From NCBI RefSeq assembly GCF_024679245.1, contig NC_090185.1, forward strand, positions 23,807,973 through 23,871,972: a stretch of 64,000 nucleotides of DNA, in the 5' to 3' direction. The notes below the pieces were generated by a model that saw only the letters and a list, made by a program, of their open reading frames with translations, did no database searches and had not been told where the DNA came from. Positions 12,378-25,929 of this stretch are shown here, piece by piece (within the stretch, counting starts at the first letter, position 1; every line of letters begins with the position of its first letter). A program made the position numbers and the translations under genes. Origin of the DNA: Pseudorasbora parva. Its lineage: Eukaryota > Chordata > Actinopteri > Cypriniformes > Gobionidae.

Positions 12378-13530
12378 TTAAAGGGATACTTCACCGCTTT
12401 TTCATTTTAAACTATGTTATTCCTTTAAATGAGTACTTCAGCCCTGGAAAGATTAATCTGTATTTAAACAGGGTCATTAATGTAGTAGAAATGTGAAATT
12501 ATTTTTGAATTTGGTGCCTTCTAGACTGAGAAAAGAATGCTTCGCTGCCCTGTGAGGCCATTCCCAAAACCACCGCTACTTGACTACAGACACAATTAAA
12601 TACTGAACGTGTCACAGCACTAAGGCTGCAGGAGTCAGATTAGATTTAACGTCATAAATGAGCTGATGAGCTCTCCTGATGAGAGCTGAGGTAATCGCGA
12701 CCACACTCGCGCCATACATGTGAGTGTAATCTCCCATCCCCCATGCGCGGGTTCAAAACATGCGGAAATGGCTCCCTCTGCTGGCTGTAGTCTTTAGCCT
12801 CTGGCCAAACATTCCAAAGATGACGCGTCAAGGGAGGAATTTTTCTAGAAATAAAATGCATAAATCTCTCATCTCAGAGGGATATGAGGGGGAGGGAGCA
12901 CAATCATTTGATTATACTCCAGGGTTTCTACCAAGCCTGCAGTCTCCCTCTCAGATACTGAAGCTTTCGCGCCTCGATTGCCCCCCGGTGACCGTTCCCA
13001 GTATAGCCGCCCCCACTGTGTTTTCTAATGTTTTCTAATCATCACGATGATTTCATGTTAAGTGTTCGTTTTTAAAATAAGTTTAGTTTTAGTTAGTTAT
13101 TTGATGCTATAAAAACGGGGGGGGGGGGGGGGGGGGGGGCGACGTCATAATTGACAGCTGAGACTGACTAGCCTAGAAATCTAGACGCACCCTAGCGGCA
13201 GCAAATTTAATCTGCCCGCAAGTGTCATCTAGGAACTCTCAATACCCTTCCATAACTGTTAATTTCACACCAACATAATTAATTGTTCTGCATCTGTGAG
13301 AGTGTGGGCGGGCTTTTGATATTGCAGCTGTATTTTCTGCTCTACTGCGCAACTCCGGTCCCGAAATCGCTACTGCGCAGACTCGGTCCCAAGATGTCAG
13401 CGCCGTGCAGGCCGCCTGAAAGCTTCAACTCAGGCAAGCGGAAACGGATGTCGAGTCTTCCATATATTTTTACGGTCTATGGTTTCTACTGATACAAAGC
13501 CATATGCTAATCGCTGAAGTAACCCTTTAA
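12378..13530 (+). mobile_element. Nested non-autonomous element (TTAAAGGGATACTTCA ends)
   Basis: The left end TTAAAGGGATACTTCACCG pairs with CGCTGAAGTAACCCTTTAA at the right end, and CTA lies on both sides. The 1.15 kb interior is GC-richer than the surroundings. About 600 bp of it (12913-13490) matches 42136-42775 in inverted orientation, including CCCGCCCACACTCTC and CGGTCCCAAGATGTCAGCG-like blocks. No transposase is visible. A run of 23 G lies inside (13117-13139). Open frames here are chance products. Confidence 0.75.
13117..13139 (+). repeat. Homopolymer run of 23 G
   Basis: A 23-base G run lies within the nested repeat. The related copy near 42516 has only six C (reverse strand), so the run has expanded in this copy. 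It is a likely sequencing and replication trouble spot. Confidence 0.9.
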
Positions 13531-13799
13531 CTAAAACGAGTTGATACATACATCTCTTGTCTAATAATAATTATTACAGTTTGGAAGTAACTTGCACAAC
13601 ACTGATAGTAGTTAAGGCCACCTAATATAAAGTGTCCAATTTTATTTGTATACATATAATGAACAATAAATAAAAGCAGTACATGACATAAATTCTTTTA
13701 CAATGATGGTTAAGTGCTGGTTTAAAACAAATCAGAGCTGTGCACATATTTAAATGTAATAAAGAATTTTTTATATTTGCTTTATCTTAGGTGTGCATA

Positions 13800-14165
13800 G
13801 TTAAAGGAACACTCCACCGTTTTTAGAAATAGGGCTTATTCAACTTCTTTCCTACATTTAGATATGTGGGCAAATACATTTTTTGTCTCAGTGCATGCAT
13901 TGTTTTAGTTTGGCAGGGTTGCGCGATCTTAGCTTAGCATAATGAATGGAATCCTATGTTGCCAGCTAGCATGTCTCGAGTAAAAGTGATCAAAAAAAAC
14001 AACAACACCCACCTAATTACTTCTTGTGGCCTGCGTTCACAACGAGTACTAATAGCGATGCAGATTAGGCGATTTCCTAGGCAGATATTGACTTGGGACT
14101 AGGCTGTTATGTGGAAGCACAGGGGAAGAACTGCTACTTGGGCGCAGAGATATGTAGCAGTGTTT
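13800..14165. repeat. hAT-type MITE fragment (AAAGGAACACTCCACCG end)
   Basis: The left end TTAAAGGAACACTCCACCG and the internal TTGCGCGATCTTAGCTTAGC and GTGGAAGCACAGGGGAAGAA phrases are typical of an abundant cyprinid non-autonomous repeat. The right end is not visible. Confidence 0.5.
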
Positions 14166-14277
14166 GCTAATATAGCTTGTCTAGTCCTGTTTAGACTTAG
14201 TGCTTCGGTCAGTTCTAGTTTAGTATTTCTTTATTTTCAGCTATTTTCTTTGTTCCTGAATTTTTAGTCTAGTTAAG

Positions 14278-14281
<4 letters not shown>

Positions 14282-14316
<35 letters not shown>
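14282..14316. repeat. (TG)n microsatellite
   Basis: About 17 TG dinucleotides. The open frame that runs out of it is composition-driven and not a gene. Confidence 0.95.
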
Positions 14317-14319
<3 letters not shown>

Positions 14320-15029
14320 CTGTCAGAAAAAAGGTACATTGCTGTCACTGGGGCGGTACCCTAAGGTACAAAACCAGAAAGGTACTAATATGTACCTTTA
14401 AGGTACTAATATGCACTCTTAAAGTTACAAGTACTGATATGCCACCATTGCCCGGCCTGGTGTTGCCTCTCAAGCTGTCCTCAAATTCGTTGCCTCCCCG
14501 GACTGGTCTCAGTGGTCATCCTCCCTGGCTGTTGTCGTGTCCCCTGCCCTGCTGTCATTCATCCACTGTCCTCTTGTGCTTTATTAACTGTCTTGTTTAT
14601 GAAATGTCATTTATTGTTCACTCTGCACCTGGGTCCTCCCTCTATTTCAGAAATCCTGACATTGAAGACCTGTTTTCTTTTGTTTGTTTTTTGCAGTCTA
14701 TTGTTTTTATTCTGTTTTTGCAGAACGCATTTCTGTTCAGTACGCATTACTCTTCTGATGAAGTTTGTGTCATGCGCGCTGTGCGCTGACCCTCATATAT
14801 GCATAAAAAGTGAAGTATACTTTGGCCTTTAGGCAGGTAGCAATAAGGTCTATGATTGGATGAACAATATATTGTCATACGCCGTCCACCGAGGATATAA
14901 AAACATATAAATACATGTAGACCACTAGAACTTAGTGAATACTTTTTTTGTTGAGGCAAATCACCTATACCCTGCCTTTAATATAAAAAAAGTTAAATAA
15001 ACGTAACTGATTATACTAAGCAGAACTTA
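14317..15029. other. No gene recognised
   Basis: Frames of 100-170 codons run through here, but they start in the microsatellite or lack any domain. The ACTAATATGTACCTTTAAGG phrases at 14380-14420 look like part of a repeat. Confidence 0.35.
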
Positions 15030-16718
<1,689 letters not shown>

Positions 16719-17493
16719 TAATGTTATGGTTGTTTTTATAATTAAAAATATAAATTGTATGATAATAAAAAGTTTGCAATATACAGTATATAGCCGTATA
16801 AAAAACTTTTTTCTTTTTTCAAGTAGAATAACTGGAAGTGAATAACACTGACACATATCTCGTATTATGTATGAGAATACAAACAGCCATTACGAAAACA
16901 TTTATAGGAAACATACCCTCATACTTCAAACCTGCATGACCACAAGAAGAAGGAAGAAAGTATTTGCCGCTTGCTGGAACAGTTAACAAATTGGGGGAAA
17001 AAAGGTCAGGTCAGGGGGTGTATATTTGTAGCTCTGCATCAGCCCATTAGGAACATGTTAAGAAATTAAAATTATTAAATACATATTATTCAGTGCTTCC
17101 ATGACCCAAGTCAATATGATACAACAAAAAAGGTTTCTAACACTATAAATAACGGCTCTGGTGGAAACATCGGAAACATTTGGAGCGCAACGACTTATGA
17201 AAACGACCGTTGACCTTCACCTCCCAACTGACATTATCAAAAGGTTTAAAGAAATGGTTTAGGCTCGCACGACATGGAAAAGTTTCATTTTACAGATAAA
17301 TGATTCATGTTTTGTTCCTGCGGTTGATAATAAAGAATCTCATATGCTGTTTGTGAACTGAAAATGTATCACTGAATGATTTAGATTTCAGTCAACTTTC
17401 TCTTGAATGTTCACGTACCGCTCCAATATAGTGGATGGCTTATCCATGGCGGCCCATTGAAATGGCTGCTAATGAGGCATCTATATTTATATA
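16719..17493. other. No gene recognised
   Basis: Intergenic sequence with no gene or clear repeat ends that I can support. Confidence 0.35.
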
Positions 17494-18070
17494 CACAGAT
17501 CAGGCATAACATCATAACAGGTGAAGTGATTTTCTTTTAAATCCCGTGGATGGTTAGTGCGTGTGTGTCGCTTGCCTGGGGAACACATGACACCAGGATG
17601 CACTATGGGAAGAAGGCAAGCTGATGCTTTGGACAATGTTCTGCTGAGAAACCTTGGGCCCTGCCATCCAATGTGGATGTTACTTTATAACAAATCACCT
17701 ACCTAAGCATTGTTGCAGACCATGTAAACCCTTTCATGGAATCAGTATTCCCTGGTGGCTGTGGCTGTGGCCTCTTTCAGCAAAATAATGTGCCCTGCCA
17801 CAAAGCAAAAAATGGTTCAGGAATGGTTTGAGTAGCATAAAGTGTTTGAGGTGTTGACTTGGCCTCCGAATTCCCCAGATCTCAATCCAATTTGAGGCAC
17901 CACCTCGCAACTTACAGGACTTAAAGGATCTGCTGCTAACATCTTGGTGACAGAGACCACAGCACACGTTCAGGGGTCTAGTGTAGTTCATGTCTCGATG
18001 GGTCAGGGCTGTTTTGGCAGCAAAAGGGGGACCAACACAATATTAGGTCATAAGGTAATACTTGATCAGT
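17494..18070 (+). mobile_element. Internally deleted Tc1-like element
   Basis: The left end TACACAGATCAGGCATAACAT and right end TTGATCAGTA are decayed inverted repeats with TA at the edges. On the plus strand the interior reads LTWPPNSPDLNPI, the block before the catalytic Glu of Tc1 transposases, followed by a stop where the Glu should be. Flanking phrases CACATGACACCAGGATGCAC and CAGCAAAATAATGTGCCCTG belong to the same gene. At 577 bp it has lost more than half of a normal element. Confidence 0.8.
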
Positions 18071-18858
18071 ATATGGTCTATAAATGAGACAATAAATTTG
18101 AATGTCTGATCAGTAAAATTAAGTATTTAAGTTTGAATAGAAAATTAGGAAAAGGCAAAAATATAAATAGGCCTAATCAAGTGTCATTTCACAAATAAAA
18201 GGTTTTTGAATTTTGAATAAAAATAATGGTTGATGGTTAATAGCTGATATTGTTTACAAGTTTGCACATGAGAGGTCAGGTTGAGTGCATTTCCATTATT
18301 CAGCTCTTAGTTCTGACTCAGGTTGTTTTTTTGTTTTGTCTGTTTTTTGCTTAGCCGATCATTCAAAATCCCCCAAATCCCCACTGAAAATTTCTGACTG
18401 TAACCATACTGCCTAACTGCTTTAGGCCCGAAGGCCTTACAGGTCAGATGTTTAGTGACTGAACGATTCATGTTCATGTTCATTCATTATGATATTTGTA
18501 TTTGTAGCTCTTTTCTGTTTAATTGTCTGTTACAGATGAAATAGTTATGATCATCATGTTTTTGTTTGAAGAGAGAATTGTACCCATTGTGTTTCTGCTC
18601 AATAACACTAGAAGAAAAGGAAGGGTTATAAAAGGTGCTTTCCCTCAACAGAAATAAACATAAAACACACTTCCAAAGGGATTTCCCTCAGATTTAGGAA
18701 ATCTTTCACGTGTCTCCCTGAGACAAACTAGAAAGTAAAAAGTTGGGTAGTGTCATATGCATCTATTTAGCTAATAATAAAAATAATAATACACTGTAAG
18801 CTTTAATATAACAATGCTTTTAAGTTCATGAGGAAAACAATGCAGTGCAAATTATTAA
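18071..18858. other. No gene recognised
   Basis: AT-rich intergenic DNA. No gene, RNA or repeat borders can be supported. Confidence 0.35.
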
Positions 18859-20186
18859 AGGGGGGGGGGGGTGAAATGCTGTTTCATGCATACTGAGCTT
18901 TTTACACTGTTAAAGACTTGGATTCCCATCCTAAACATAGACAAAGTTTCAAAAACTAAGTTGGACGTTTGATGGAGTATTTCTGTGTCAAAAATACTCC
19001 TTCCGGTTTCTCACAAGTTTCGGAGAATTTTTTTCGAGCATGGGTCGGCTTGATGTCGATAGAGCTAAAGGTCCTTGTATGGGCCGTACGGGCTCTTCTC
19101 CCGGTAGGGCGTGCGCGTGACTAGAGCGAGAGAGGAAATGCACGCCCATAAACACTCTCTCAGCTGCAGATCCAGTTGTCATTATAGTCCGCTCCACTTT
19201 ATTCCTATGGGTGACATCAAGCGACTTCAACGCTTCAGCACAGCATTCCGGGAAGGCAGCGCTGCATTTGAACCGATTTGAACACAGAAATGACGGGAAG
19301 CTTCACAACATTGCTTCAGTCGCGTCGCAAAGTGGATCTCCACGGTCACTGCTGTCACAGGACTTCACCAAATCATACCAAAGAAGTGTGTTTTTGACGA
19401 AGCGGTCCCAGCGATTAAGGTTCGGTCCTGCTATGGAAGCAGCCGGTGAGTAAAACTGCTTCAAATGTCTGTGCTGTTGGCTACCGTCGCGTGAGTAAAC
19501 ATCAGTAAACGACATGATCGTGTAACGTTATAGTTAATTTTATCAATGGAGTATGTGATCTATGGTGTGTGTTTAAATACATTTGTTTAGCTGACCACTA
19601 TAGGTGTCAGTTTGTTTATTGGAAAACCACGCAAACATAAACCTAGCGTTCTTACAAAGCGTGCTTCGTCATTCAAATGCGCTAACGGTTACTCCATTGT
19701 TGTTCTATGTACGTTACACTATCTGACGTGCAAAACCGTTTTGCTTGCTACTTCTAAGGTCTAGTCGCATACAATAGTCCATAAACCGAATCATGTCCTC
19801 ATAAACTGCGAGTAAACACACACAAATGTTGACAGGCCACTAAATACAGTACATACCACAGAGACGGACGTCCTGCTGCTGCTGTTTCTCCTGTTCAATT
19901 TATTTCAGCCTCCGAATCTGATTCTGGATCATATCTGTATTAGTTGAATCTGATTTAGGGTAGCGTTTTCTTCTCCACGCTTGAGGACTTTCACCGCTTT
20001 GTGCGCTAGTCATTCTTTAGCTCCGCCCACTCGATACGCCTCCAGCCGCTCGTTTTTTTCAGGAAAGACTCGGTACAGCCTATATTTCTTTTAAAAATAT
20101 AATAAAACCAAAGACTTTTCGGAGATATGAAGTATGCAATACTACTCTATAGGTACTCAAGATTGGCATGAGATTGACCCCCCCCC
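18859..20186 (+). mobile_element. THAP-type TTAA element, copy 1 (Kolobok-like)
   Basis: The ends AGGGG...GGTGAAATGCTG and GACCCCCCCCC are flanked by TTAA at 18855-18858 and 20187-20190. It shares both ends and much interior with 24858-26308. On the plus strand near 19381-19440 the frame reads IIPKKCVF then DEAVPAIKV, the first and last pieces of the THAP exon of copy 2, followed by a GGTGAGT donor; the middle of the zinc finger appears deleted. On the minus strand near 19900-19970 a decayed copy of the second gene start is present. No transposase catalytic region remains. Confidence 0.75.
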
Positions 20187-20746
20187 TTAAGGGGTTAAAA
20201 GTTTATACACTTTTATACACTACATTTTTTTGCATAATAATAGGCTACTAAACAATAATAAATAATTACAAAGAAGTCCGTTAAGTAAAGTATTTATGTT
20301 ATAATGTACCTGTGGTCCACTATACAATACAGCTCAGTAGGTGGCACAAATGCACTATTTGCAGGCATTAAAAAGAGAGAACGACACAGAAAGAAAATGT
20401 TTAGTTTGCGTCAAAGTCAAATGTCTGAAAAAGGAGTAAATATGTATTTTTCACGGTATATGTTGTGTGCCTACTATATTCATAATATTGTCCTCTGGAA
20501 TTGTCCACAGTCTGATAGTTTGTATATTGATGGCAGTTGTTATTATGCCTTAATCTTGTTGTCATCTATAGTTTTCACTTCTCCTTTTTGTTGCATGGAA
20601 ACAGATATAACTTTACACATCAGCGATAGCCTATGCCACAACAGTCTAACATAAGCCAGGAAGTTTACTTGCCCTAAAAGTGTTCGAGAACAGCATGGTG
20701 TGAAAAAGACTGGTCCGTTAGCATGTATATGGTACAAAGATACGTA
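20187..20746. other. No gene recognised
   Basis: An open frame of 116 codons at 20304-20654 has no recognisable domain and no supporting splice or composition signal. Confidence 0.35.
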
Positions 20747-20823
20747 CAGCTCTGGAAAAAAATAAGAGACCACTTAACATTAAGAAATCAATGTTAAGTG
20801 GTCTCTTATATTTTCCAGAGCTG
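20747..20823. mobile_element. 77 bp hairpin MITE (CAGCTCTGGAAAA)
   Basis: Two arms of about 35 bp, starting CAGCTCTGGAAAAAAATAAG and ending CTTATATTTTCCAGAGCTG, flank an eight-base loop. TA precedes the left end; the right side reads TT. The arms match the terminal repeat type of a teleost Tc1/mariner family, so this is a pair of ends with nothing between them. Confidence 0.85.
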
Positions 20824-22343
20824 TTTTTCTCAGATAACCACAGTCAGTGGGGACATTTGTGCTATCTAATGTTGAAATTCATCTGTGATGATACTAAAAT
20901 GGATGGGTTTATGCAAACTCAACACTCTTCACCTAGCGCTCCATCTAGTGGCCACCAGAGACACTGCAGTTACATTAGCATCCATTCGCCTGCTGCAACA
21001 AGACCATATAAAGGGCCCAAATAAAGATGCTCATCTTCCTCATTTCATATCATCCTCCGTCTCATCTCAAATCAAAAGATTTACCTCACGATGGCCCCTA
21101 TGTGTGTGTGCTATCAAAGCTCGGTGTGCTGCACTGGAGGCGCTTAGGAGGTTTGACAGCACGTACGTGTGTGTGCGTGAGATAACACGTCTCAAGTCCT
21201 ATCAAGCTCATCTATTTTTACATGTGGCCCCTCTCAGATGCAGAGTGGTTTGCAGATGAGAGGAGAGCCAGACCTGCAGAGCCGTTGTGACCGGTTGACC
21301 AGGTTGCTATTGGCAATGCTCCATTACAGTTTAACTGTTGGCCCATGCCTGTCAAACCGCAGCAAACGCTCATATCTTGCCCTCAAAGCCTCACCGCATG
21401 CGGTTCCACAGGTGCTGATGGAGGCCTACTAAAGGGTCTGTCAATGCCCATTAACAAGTGGTGATTATGATCTCAATATCAATCAGAACAAAGTGAATAT
21501 GTTTATATAGGCTACATGCCATATGTGGCCTTGTGGGAAATCAGAAGAGTGGAAAATTATTGCTGTGGTAATGTAATGTCTGTTATATTTGTATATGGTA
21601 CAGTAGTTTAAAGCTCAGGTATGTATTAATGCTCAACATTAATGGTTAGGAACAATTTTCAAAATAACTCATTCTGACAATTACATACATTAGTCTAAAG
21701 TCTGGACACACTTGTCTTATTTTTTATTTTATTGAATTTTTTTGTGGGGTTTTAAAGGTTATTAAGAAGTTTTGGGGGAAAACAAATGTCAATTTCTTTA
21801 TAGAACTGCATTATATGTATATGTATATAAAGGCTGGTGATTTAAAAATATATGTATTATTTTATACAAAATAAAAAAAATTACATTTCTTTGTTACATA
21901 ATGTCCAGACTTTCATTTGTGTGATGTTATATTTATGTATTACATCATTATATATAACATTCAAGTGGCCTATGCACAACTTTTAAGCATTTTGTTTGAT
22001 AGATGCTTATAGAAAAGTTGAAATGGTCTTAATCACTCCTAGAGGTCAAAGGTCAAAAGGAATTACTCAAAAGTTTGGGGTCGGGTACAAAAGTTTTTTT
22101 ACCATGGCTGGATTCATTTGATTTATTTTTATATTTATTATTATATTTATTTATTAGGCCATTCATTTGATTTATTTTTATATTTATTTTAAAAGTAATA
22201 TTGTAAAACGTAATTGCCTTTTAATATTTTTATTCCTGTAACGCTGACTTTTCAGCCGAATTTCTCCAGTCTTCAGTGTCACACGATCCTTCAGAAATCA
22301 TTCGAATATTCTGACATTCTAATATTCAAACATTCAAACAATT
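20824..22343. other. Gene-free stretch
   Basis: No convincing gene. Frames at 20791-21432 have no domain. GGCCACTAGATGGAGC (reverse strand near 20936-20951) is CTCF-like with one mismatch. 21700-22200 is AT-rich. Confidence 0.35.
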
Positions 22344-22545
22344 CACTGTAAAAAAAATTCAGGCCTCTCTAATTGAACATTTTCTAGTGACTGGTCACAT
22401 TAAAAAATTTCAGTTGGCCAAATTGAATTTCTGTGATTTGATACAATTTAATTCACAGAAATTCAATTTGGCCAACTAAAAAAATTAGATGTGACCAGTC
22501 ACTAAAATGTTAAATTGGAGAACTGATTTTTTTTTTTTTACAATG
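22344..22545. mobile_element. Fold-back MITE (CACTGTAAAAAAA ends)
   Basis: The left arm from CACTGTAAAAAAA and the right arm ending TTTTTTTACAATG mirror each other over about 85 bp, with the blocks GTGACTGGTCAC and TTGGCCAAATTGAATTTCTG near the middle. The whole unit can fold as a hairpin. The terminal type matches 47625-47984. Confidence 0.85.
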
Positions 22546-22656
22546 ATGCTGAAAACAACTGTGCAGCTTAAAGGTTTCATGAACTGTTTTTTAAATTTAT
22601 TTTATACTGTTGTCTGAGGTCAACTTATGTCGTTTGCATGGTTGGGCTGGGACAAC

Positions 22657-22684
22657 GCGTCGACGTCATCGATGACGTCGACGC
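22657..22684. repeat. 28 bp perfect palindrome
   Basis: The 28 bases centred on ATCGAT read the same on both strands. They contain two mirrored TGACGTCG half-sites resembling CREB/ATF sites. It lies at the left end of the hAT-like element. Confidence 0.9.
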
Positions 22685-22764
22685 AAAAAATACGTCGACG
22701 CAAAATATGCGCGTCGATTCGTCAGACTCAAAATAAAGATGGCGGCGCCGGAGAGCAGTAGCAA

Positions 22765-22829
22765 CCATAGATGTACATAATAAAGTATATTATGTAATTA
22801 AGTATATTATTTATTATGTATATCTATGG
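22765..22829. mobile_element. 65 bp palindromic MITE with TAGCAA duplication
   Basis: The insert begins CCATAGATGTACATAATA and ends TATTATGTATATCTATGG, an almost perfect palindrome. TAGCAA occurs immediately before (22759-22764) and after (22830-22835), a six-base target duplication. It interrupts the short gene start of the hAT-like element. Confidence 0.85.
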
Positions 22830-23902
22830 TAGCAACACGAGTGGCTCCTCAGACTTTCAGAAGTGCAAGGCTTGCGGGTTGGCCACAGTCTATGGGGTTG
22901 GCGCGCGGTGCGCACGGAGCATCACAGGGATGCGCGCACGCGTTTTGTTGTCACGGCTACATAAACAAATTTCTGCACACAGGAAGACAGATGTTTTGGT
23001 AATATTTGATGTATTTTAATCACAAAAACAAACGGTTGCATCAAGTGAAAGCATCGGACACATTGGCTCCGTTACCTACATAAGCTGTTTTAAATTTAAA
23101 ATGTTCAATGTCTAATGGCGCTGATGTGACCGAGGGTATCCATCCTCTAAGTGAGCAGTTTCATCCCAGGACTATTCCGGTTTTAAACGGAGTATTGGCG
23201 CCCATAATGCACTCTACATGTAACTGTTTTCACTGTCATGCCGCGGATGCGCGTGGCGTTTCTGTTGCGTGTCAGCCACGGGGCTGCGTGGCGTTTTCTC
23301 TGCCTTTGCACACTAGAAGCGTGTCTGACGCGGCGCTGCTGCTACTATTGATGCGGAGGGAAGCCCTATTCCTAATGTTAAACATAAATAGCCTACTGAT
23401 ACAGCAAAGAAAACGTCGGGAGTAGCCACATATCTATGGTATTGACGGCAAAATAGGCAGTTGCAACATTTCAAAATCGATAATTGACGTTTTTTATTAT
23501 TACAATTAGGCCTATATCTGCATTTATGTAAACCTACAGACTTTCAAACATGAAAATGTAATTTAATAATATGTATTCGTGTCAAAATGATATATAAACA
23601 TCTTTTCCTATTCTATTTTGCCTGGAGACGCTCCCAACACACGTGAAAAATAGGCGCTCTTCTATTTCCAGCATGCACGCGTTTTCCGCGCGTCACAGGC
23701 AGTGTGCAAACTCCAACCTGTTAACATGTGAGCCAAAACAAAAACGGACACGCCACGCAGCCGAGACGCTCACGCTTGCAGTGTGTCCCCGGATTTGATT
23801 AACCAACTTGATATTTAATCGATGGGCATAGCCTGTAGGCTGAGTTGCATACATAGAAAAATCGTATAATATGTTTCTTTGTTGTAGGTTTATACTTATT
23901 TA

Positions 23903-23904
<2 letters not shown>

Positions 23905-23974
<70 letters not shown>

Positions 23975-23983
23975 TGTGTGTGT
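23905..23983. repeat. (TG)n microsatellite
   Basis: About 39 TG units with a single TC interruption near the 3' end. Confidence 0.95.
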
Positions 23984-24255
23984 AGCCTACTTTATGTTTT
24001 CAAGGTTTTATTGAATGCATTGCTCTTGTATAGTCTTACTTTGGAATTTTAAGAGCAATAAACATATATTGCAATGTTAAGGAATTCGTTTTTTCATTCA
24101 GATAATTAAATCAACATGTATAAATTGCTATTAGGCAATTAATGGGTAGATAATCGGTAATCGAATCGAATCGTAACCGAATCGGACAGGAAAAGTTAAT
24201 CGTTAGATTAATCGATGCATCGAAAAAATAATCGCTAGATTAATCGTTTGAAAAA

Positions 24256-24853
24256 GTAATAGGCTATTTTCTACACTGGTTTTGTGGCTCTCTCCTGCAA
24301 CAGTCGATTTTTATGGGTGTGCCGCAATGAAGACTTGGAACTAAACGCCCAGGTCAAGGATTGGATAAGATTTGCATATCTAATGAGCTTTAGCTCCCCT
24401 GACAATGCACATGAGGGATTGTTTTGAAAGCATGTGGAGAAACAGCAACCGGAATGAATTGCCCACAGGGCTCGCAAAAACACATTGATTTATCTCTCAA
24501 CCACCCATGATTGATTGGAATGTTCTTTTTTTATTACTTGGTCCGCCTGATCGGTGGATATAACCCGAATCGCAGTGAACCAACACCACAAATAAAGCAT
24601 TCTTCAGCCTTTGACAGCGTGCTATGGTAGGCTATGTTCAGTTAGACACATAAACATAATCAATTGTTGTAAAATATGTAATAATGCAATACCATCCCAT
24701 ATTAAAAAATTGTTTTACTCATATTATTGTGTTGCTTCATTAATTTATGTAATCTTATCCTGTCTGCAAATCCAGTCTCTTGTTTACAAATAATTTTGTG
24801 GTGAAATTAAGAAAAAAATGTGCAATGTCTTCCCCACGTAAACTGGATATTCA
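24256..24853. other. No gene recognised
   Basis: I see nothing here beyond a short domainless antisense frame at 24271-24483. Confidence 0.35.
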
Positions 24854-25211
24854 TTAAAGGGGGGGTGAAATGCTGTTTCATGCATACTGATCTTTTTACA
24901 CTGTTAAAGACTTGGAATCCCATACTAAACATAGACACAGTTTCAAAAGTTAAGGTGGACGTTTGATGGGAGTATTTCTTTGTCAAAAATACTACTTCCG
25001 GTTAGTCATAAGTTTCGGCAAGGGTCATTTTTTCGATCATGGGTCCCCTTTGACGTTAATAGGTCGGAATTTCCTTGTATGGGCCTTACGGACAATTCTA
25101 CCGGAAGAGCGTGAGAGAGAGAGGGGGAGTGCGAAAGCAACAGGCTACGCCCATCAAAGCGTTGGCTCGTAGGCTGCGCTGCACAGGTGATGTTACTTCA
25201 AGAAATTAACA

Positions 25212-25490
25212 ATGTCACCAAAAAAGTGCGTTTTTGTTTGCCAGACCAAGACAGTCCTGTACAGACTGCCAAAAAACCCCGCGTTAAGGCAACAGTGGAT
25301 GTAATTTTCTTTTCCGGATCAGCAACTGAGTTGCGCAAAGGTTTATGTCTGTTCACTGCATTTCGGTGCCGACTGTTTCATAAACAAGGCCCAGTTCGAC
25401 GCCGGATTTTCCGATCGCCTAATGCTGAAGGATGGAGCAGTCCCAACGATAAAGGTCCCAACGTTAGAACCGCAGGCTGTGAGTAAGAGT
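25212..25490 (+). pseudogene. Fossil THAP zinc-finger exon
   Basis: From ATG 25212 the frame reads MSPKKCVFVCQTKTVLYRLP, then RQQWM, one stop codon, then VYVCSLHFGADCF and LMLKDGAVPTIK. This gives every landmark of a THAP domain: C-x3-C, the invariant Pro and Trp, C-x2-H followed by Phe, and the closing AVPTI box. THAP domains bind DNA and form the N-terminus of several transposases. A GTGAGT donor follows directly at about 25489, so this is a first coding exon that once spliced onward. The single in-frame TAA kills it. An out-of-phase open frame covering the same DNA is a shadow. Confidence 0.85.
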
Positions 25491-25929
25491 GCTTCAAATG
25501 TCTGTGTTTTTGCCTATGCCCATCAAGTAGCCCAAACATGATCACGTATAGTTAATTGATCAATGGAGCATGCGATGTGTAGTGCGTGTACATTTGTTTA
25601 GCTGGCCACTATATGTGTAACTTTATGTTTGTGTATTGTAAAAGCACTCCAAACAACAATACACAAAGAGTGGGGAAATATGTTGAACTAAATAAGCGCG
25701 CTTCTTCATTCAAATGCGCTACTATTCCGTGTCTTTCTATGTAAACACTAGCCTGCCGTGCAAAACCAGTCCGCTTACTACAATTGTCTACACAAACCAC
25801 GCGTAAACACACACACATACACACACACACGTGCACAACTGCACTTCCCACATGTACACTTTCAAAGAAAAAAAATACGACGATATAATTCAAGTATAAA
25901 TATGTAAATAACACAAGTTGTACCACATA

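Larger units (their letters stand above)
12029..13634. mobile_element. Outer MITE, split by nested insertions
   Basis: The left end CCCACTTTATATTAGGTG is mirrored by CACCTAATATAAAGTG at the right end. The interior matches 10555-10796 up to AAATGTTAG near 12271 and resumes at TAGTAGTTAAGGCC near 13608. Between these points lies foreign DNA: another repeat that begins GTGTTATGTGTTAGAAAAGTAATGC-like (only part recognised) and, within it, the 12378-13530 element. Confidence 0.75.
22640..24255 (+). mobile_element. hAT-like non-autonomous element
   Basis: The left region (GTCGACGTCATCGATGACGT and flanks) and the right region (TTAATCGATGCATCGAAAAA, AATCGCTAGATTAATCG) match the termini of an abundant fish repeat that I associate with hAT/ZBED-type elements. 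A short gene start MAAPESSSN lies at 22739, then is interrupted by a 65 bp MITE. The frame resumes with SGSSDFQKCKACGLATVYGV. No catalytic region is seen. The CpG-rich interior contrasts with its AT-rich flanks. The superfamily is inferred. Confidence 0.5.

Noticed and set aside
14283..14832. Open frames of 168 and 106 codons
   Set aside because: One starts inside a TG microsatellite; neither shows a domain, splice signals or coding composition.
18859..20186. piggyBac origin for the TTAA elements
   Set aside because: The target site fits, but the THAP exon in copy 2 points to a Kolobok-type origin instead.
25187..25486. Plus-strand frame of 99 codons
   Set aside because: It is out of phase with the THAP exon that occupies the same DNA.
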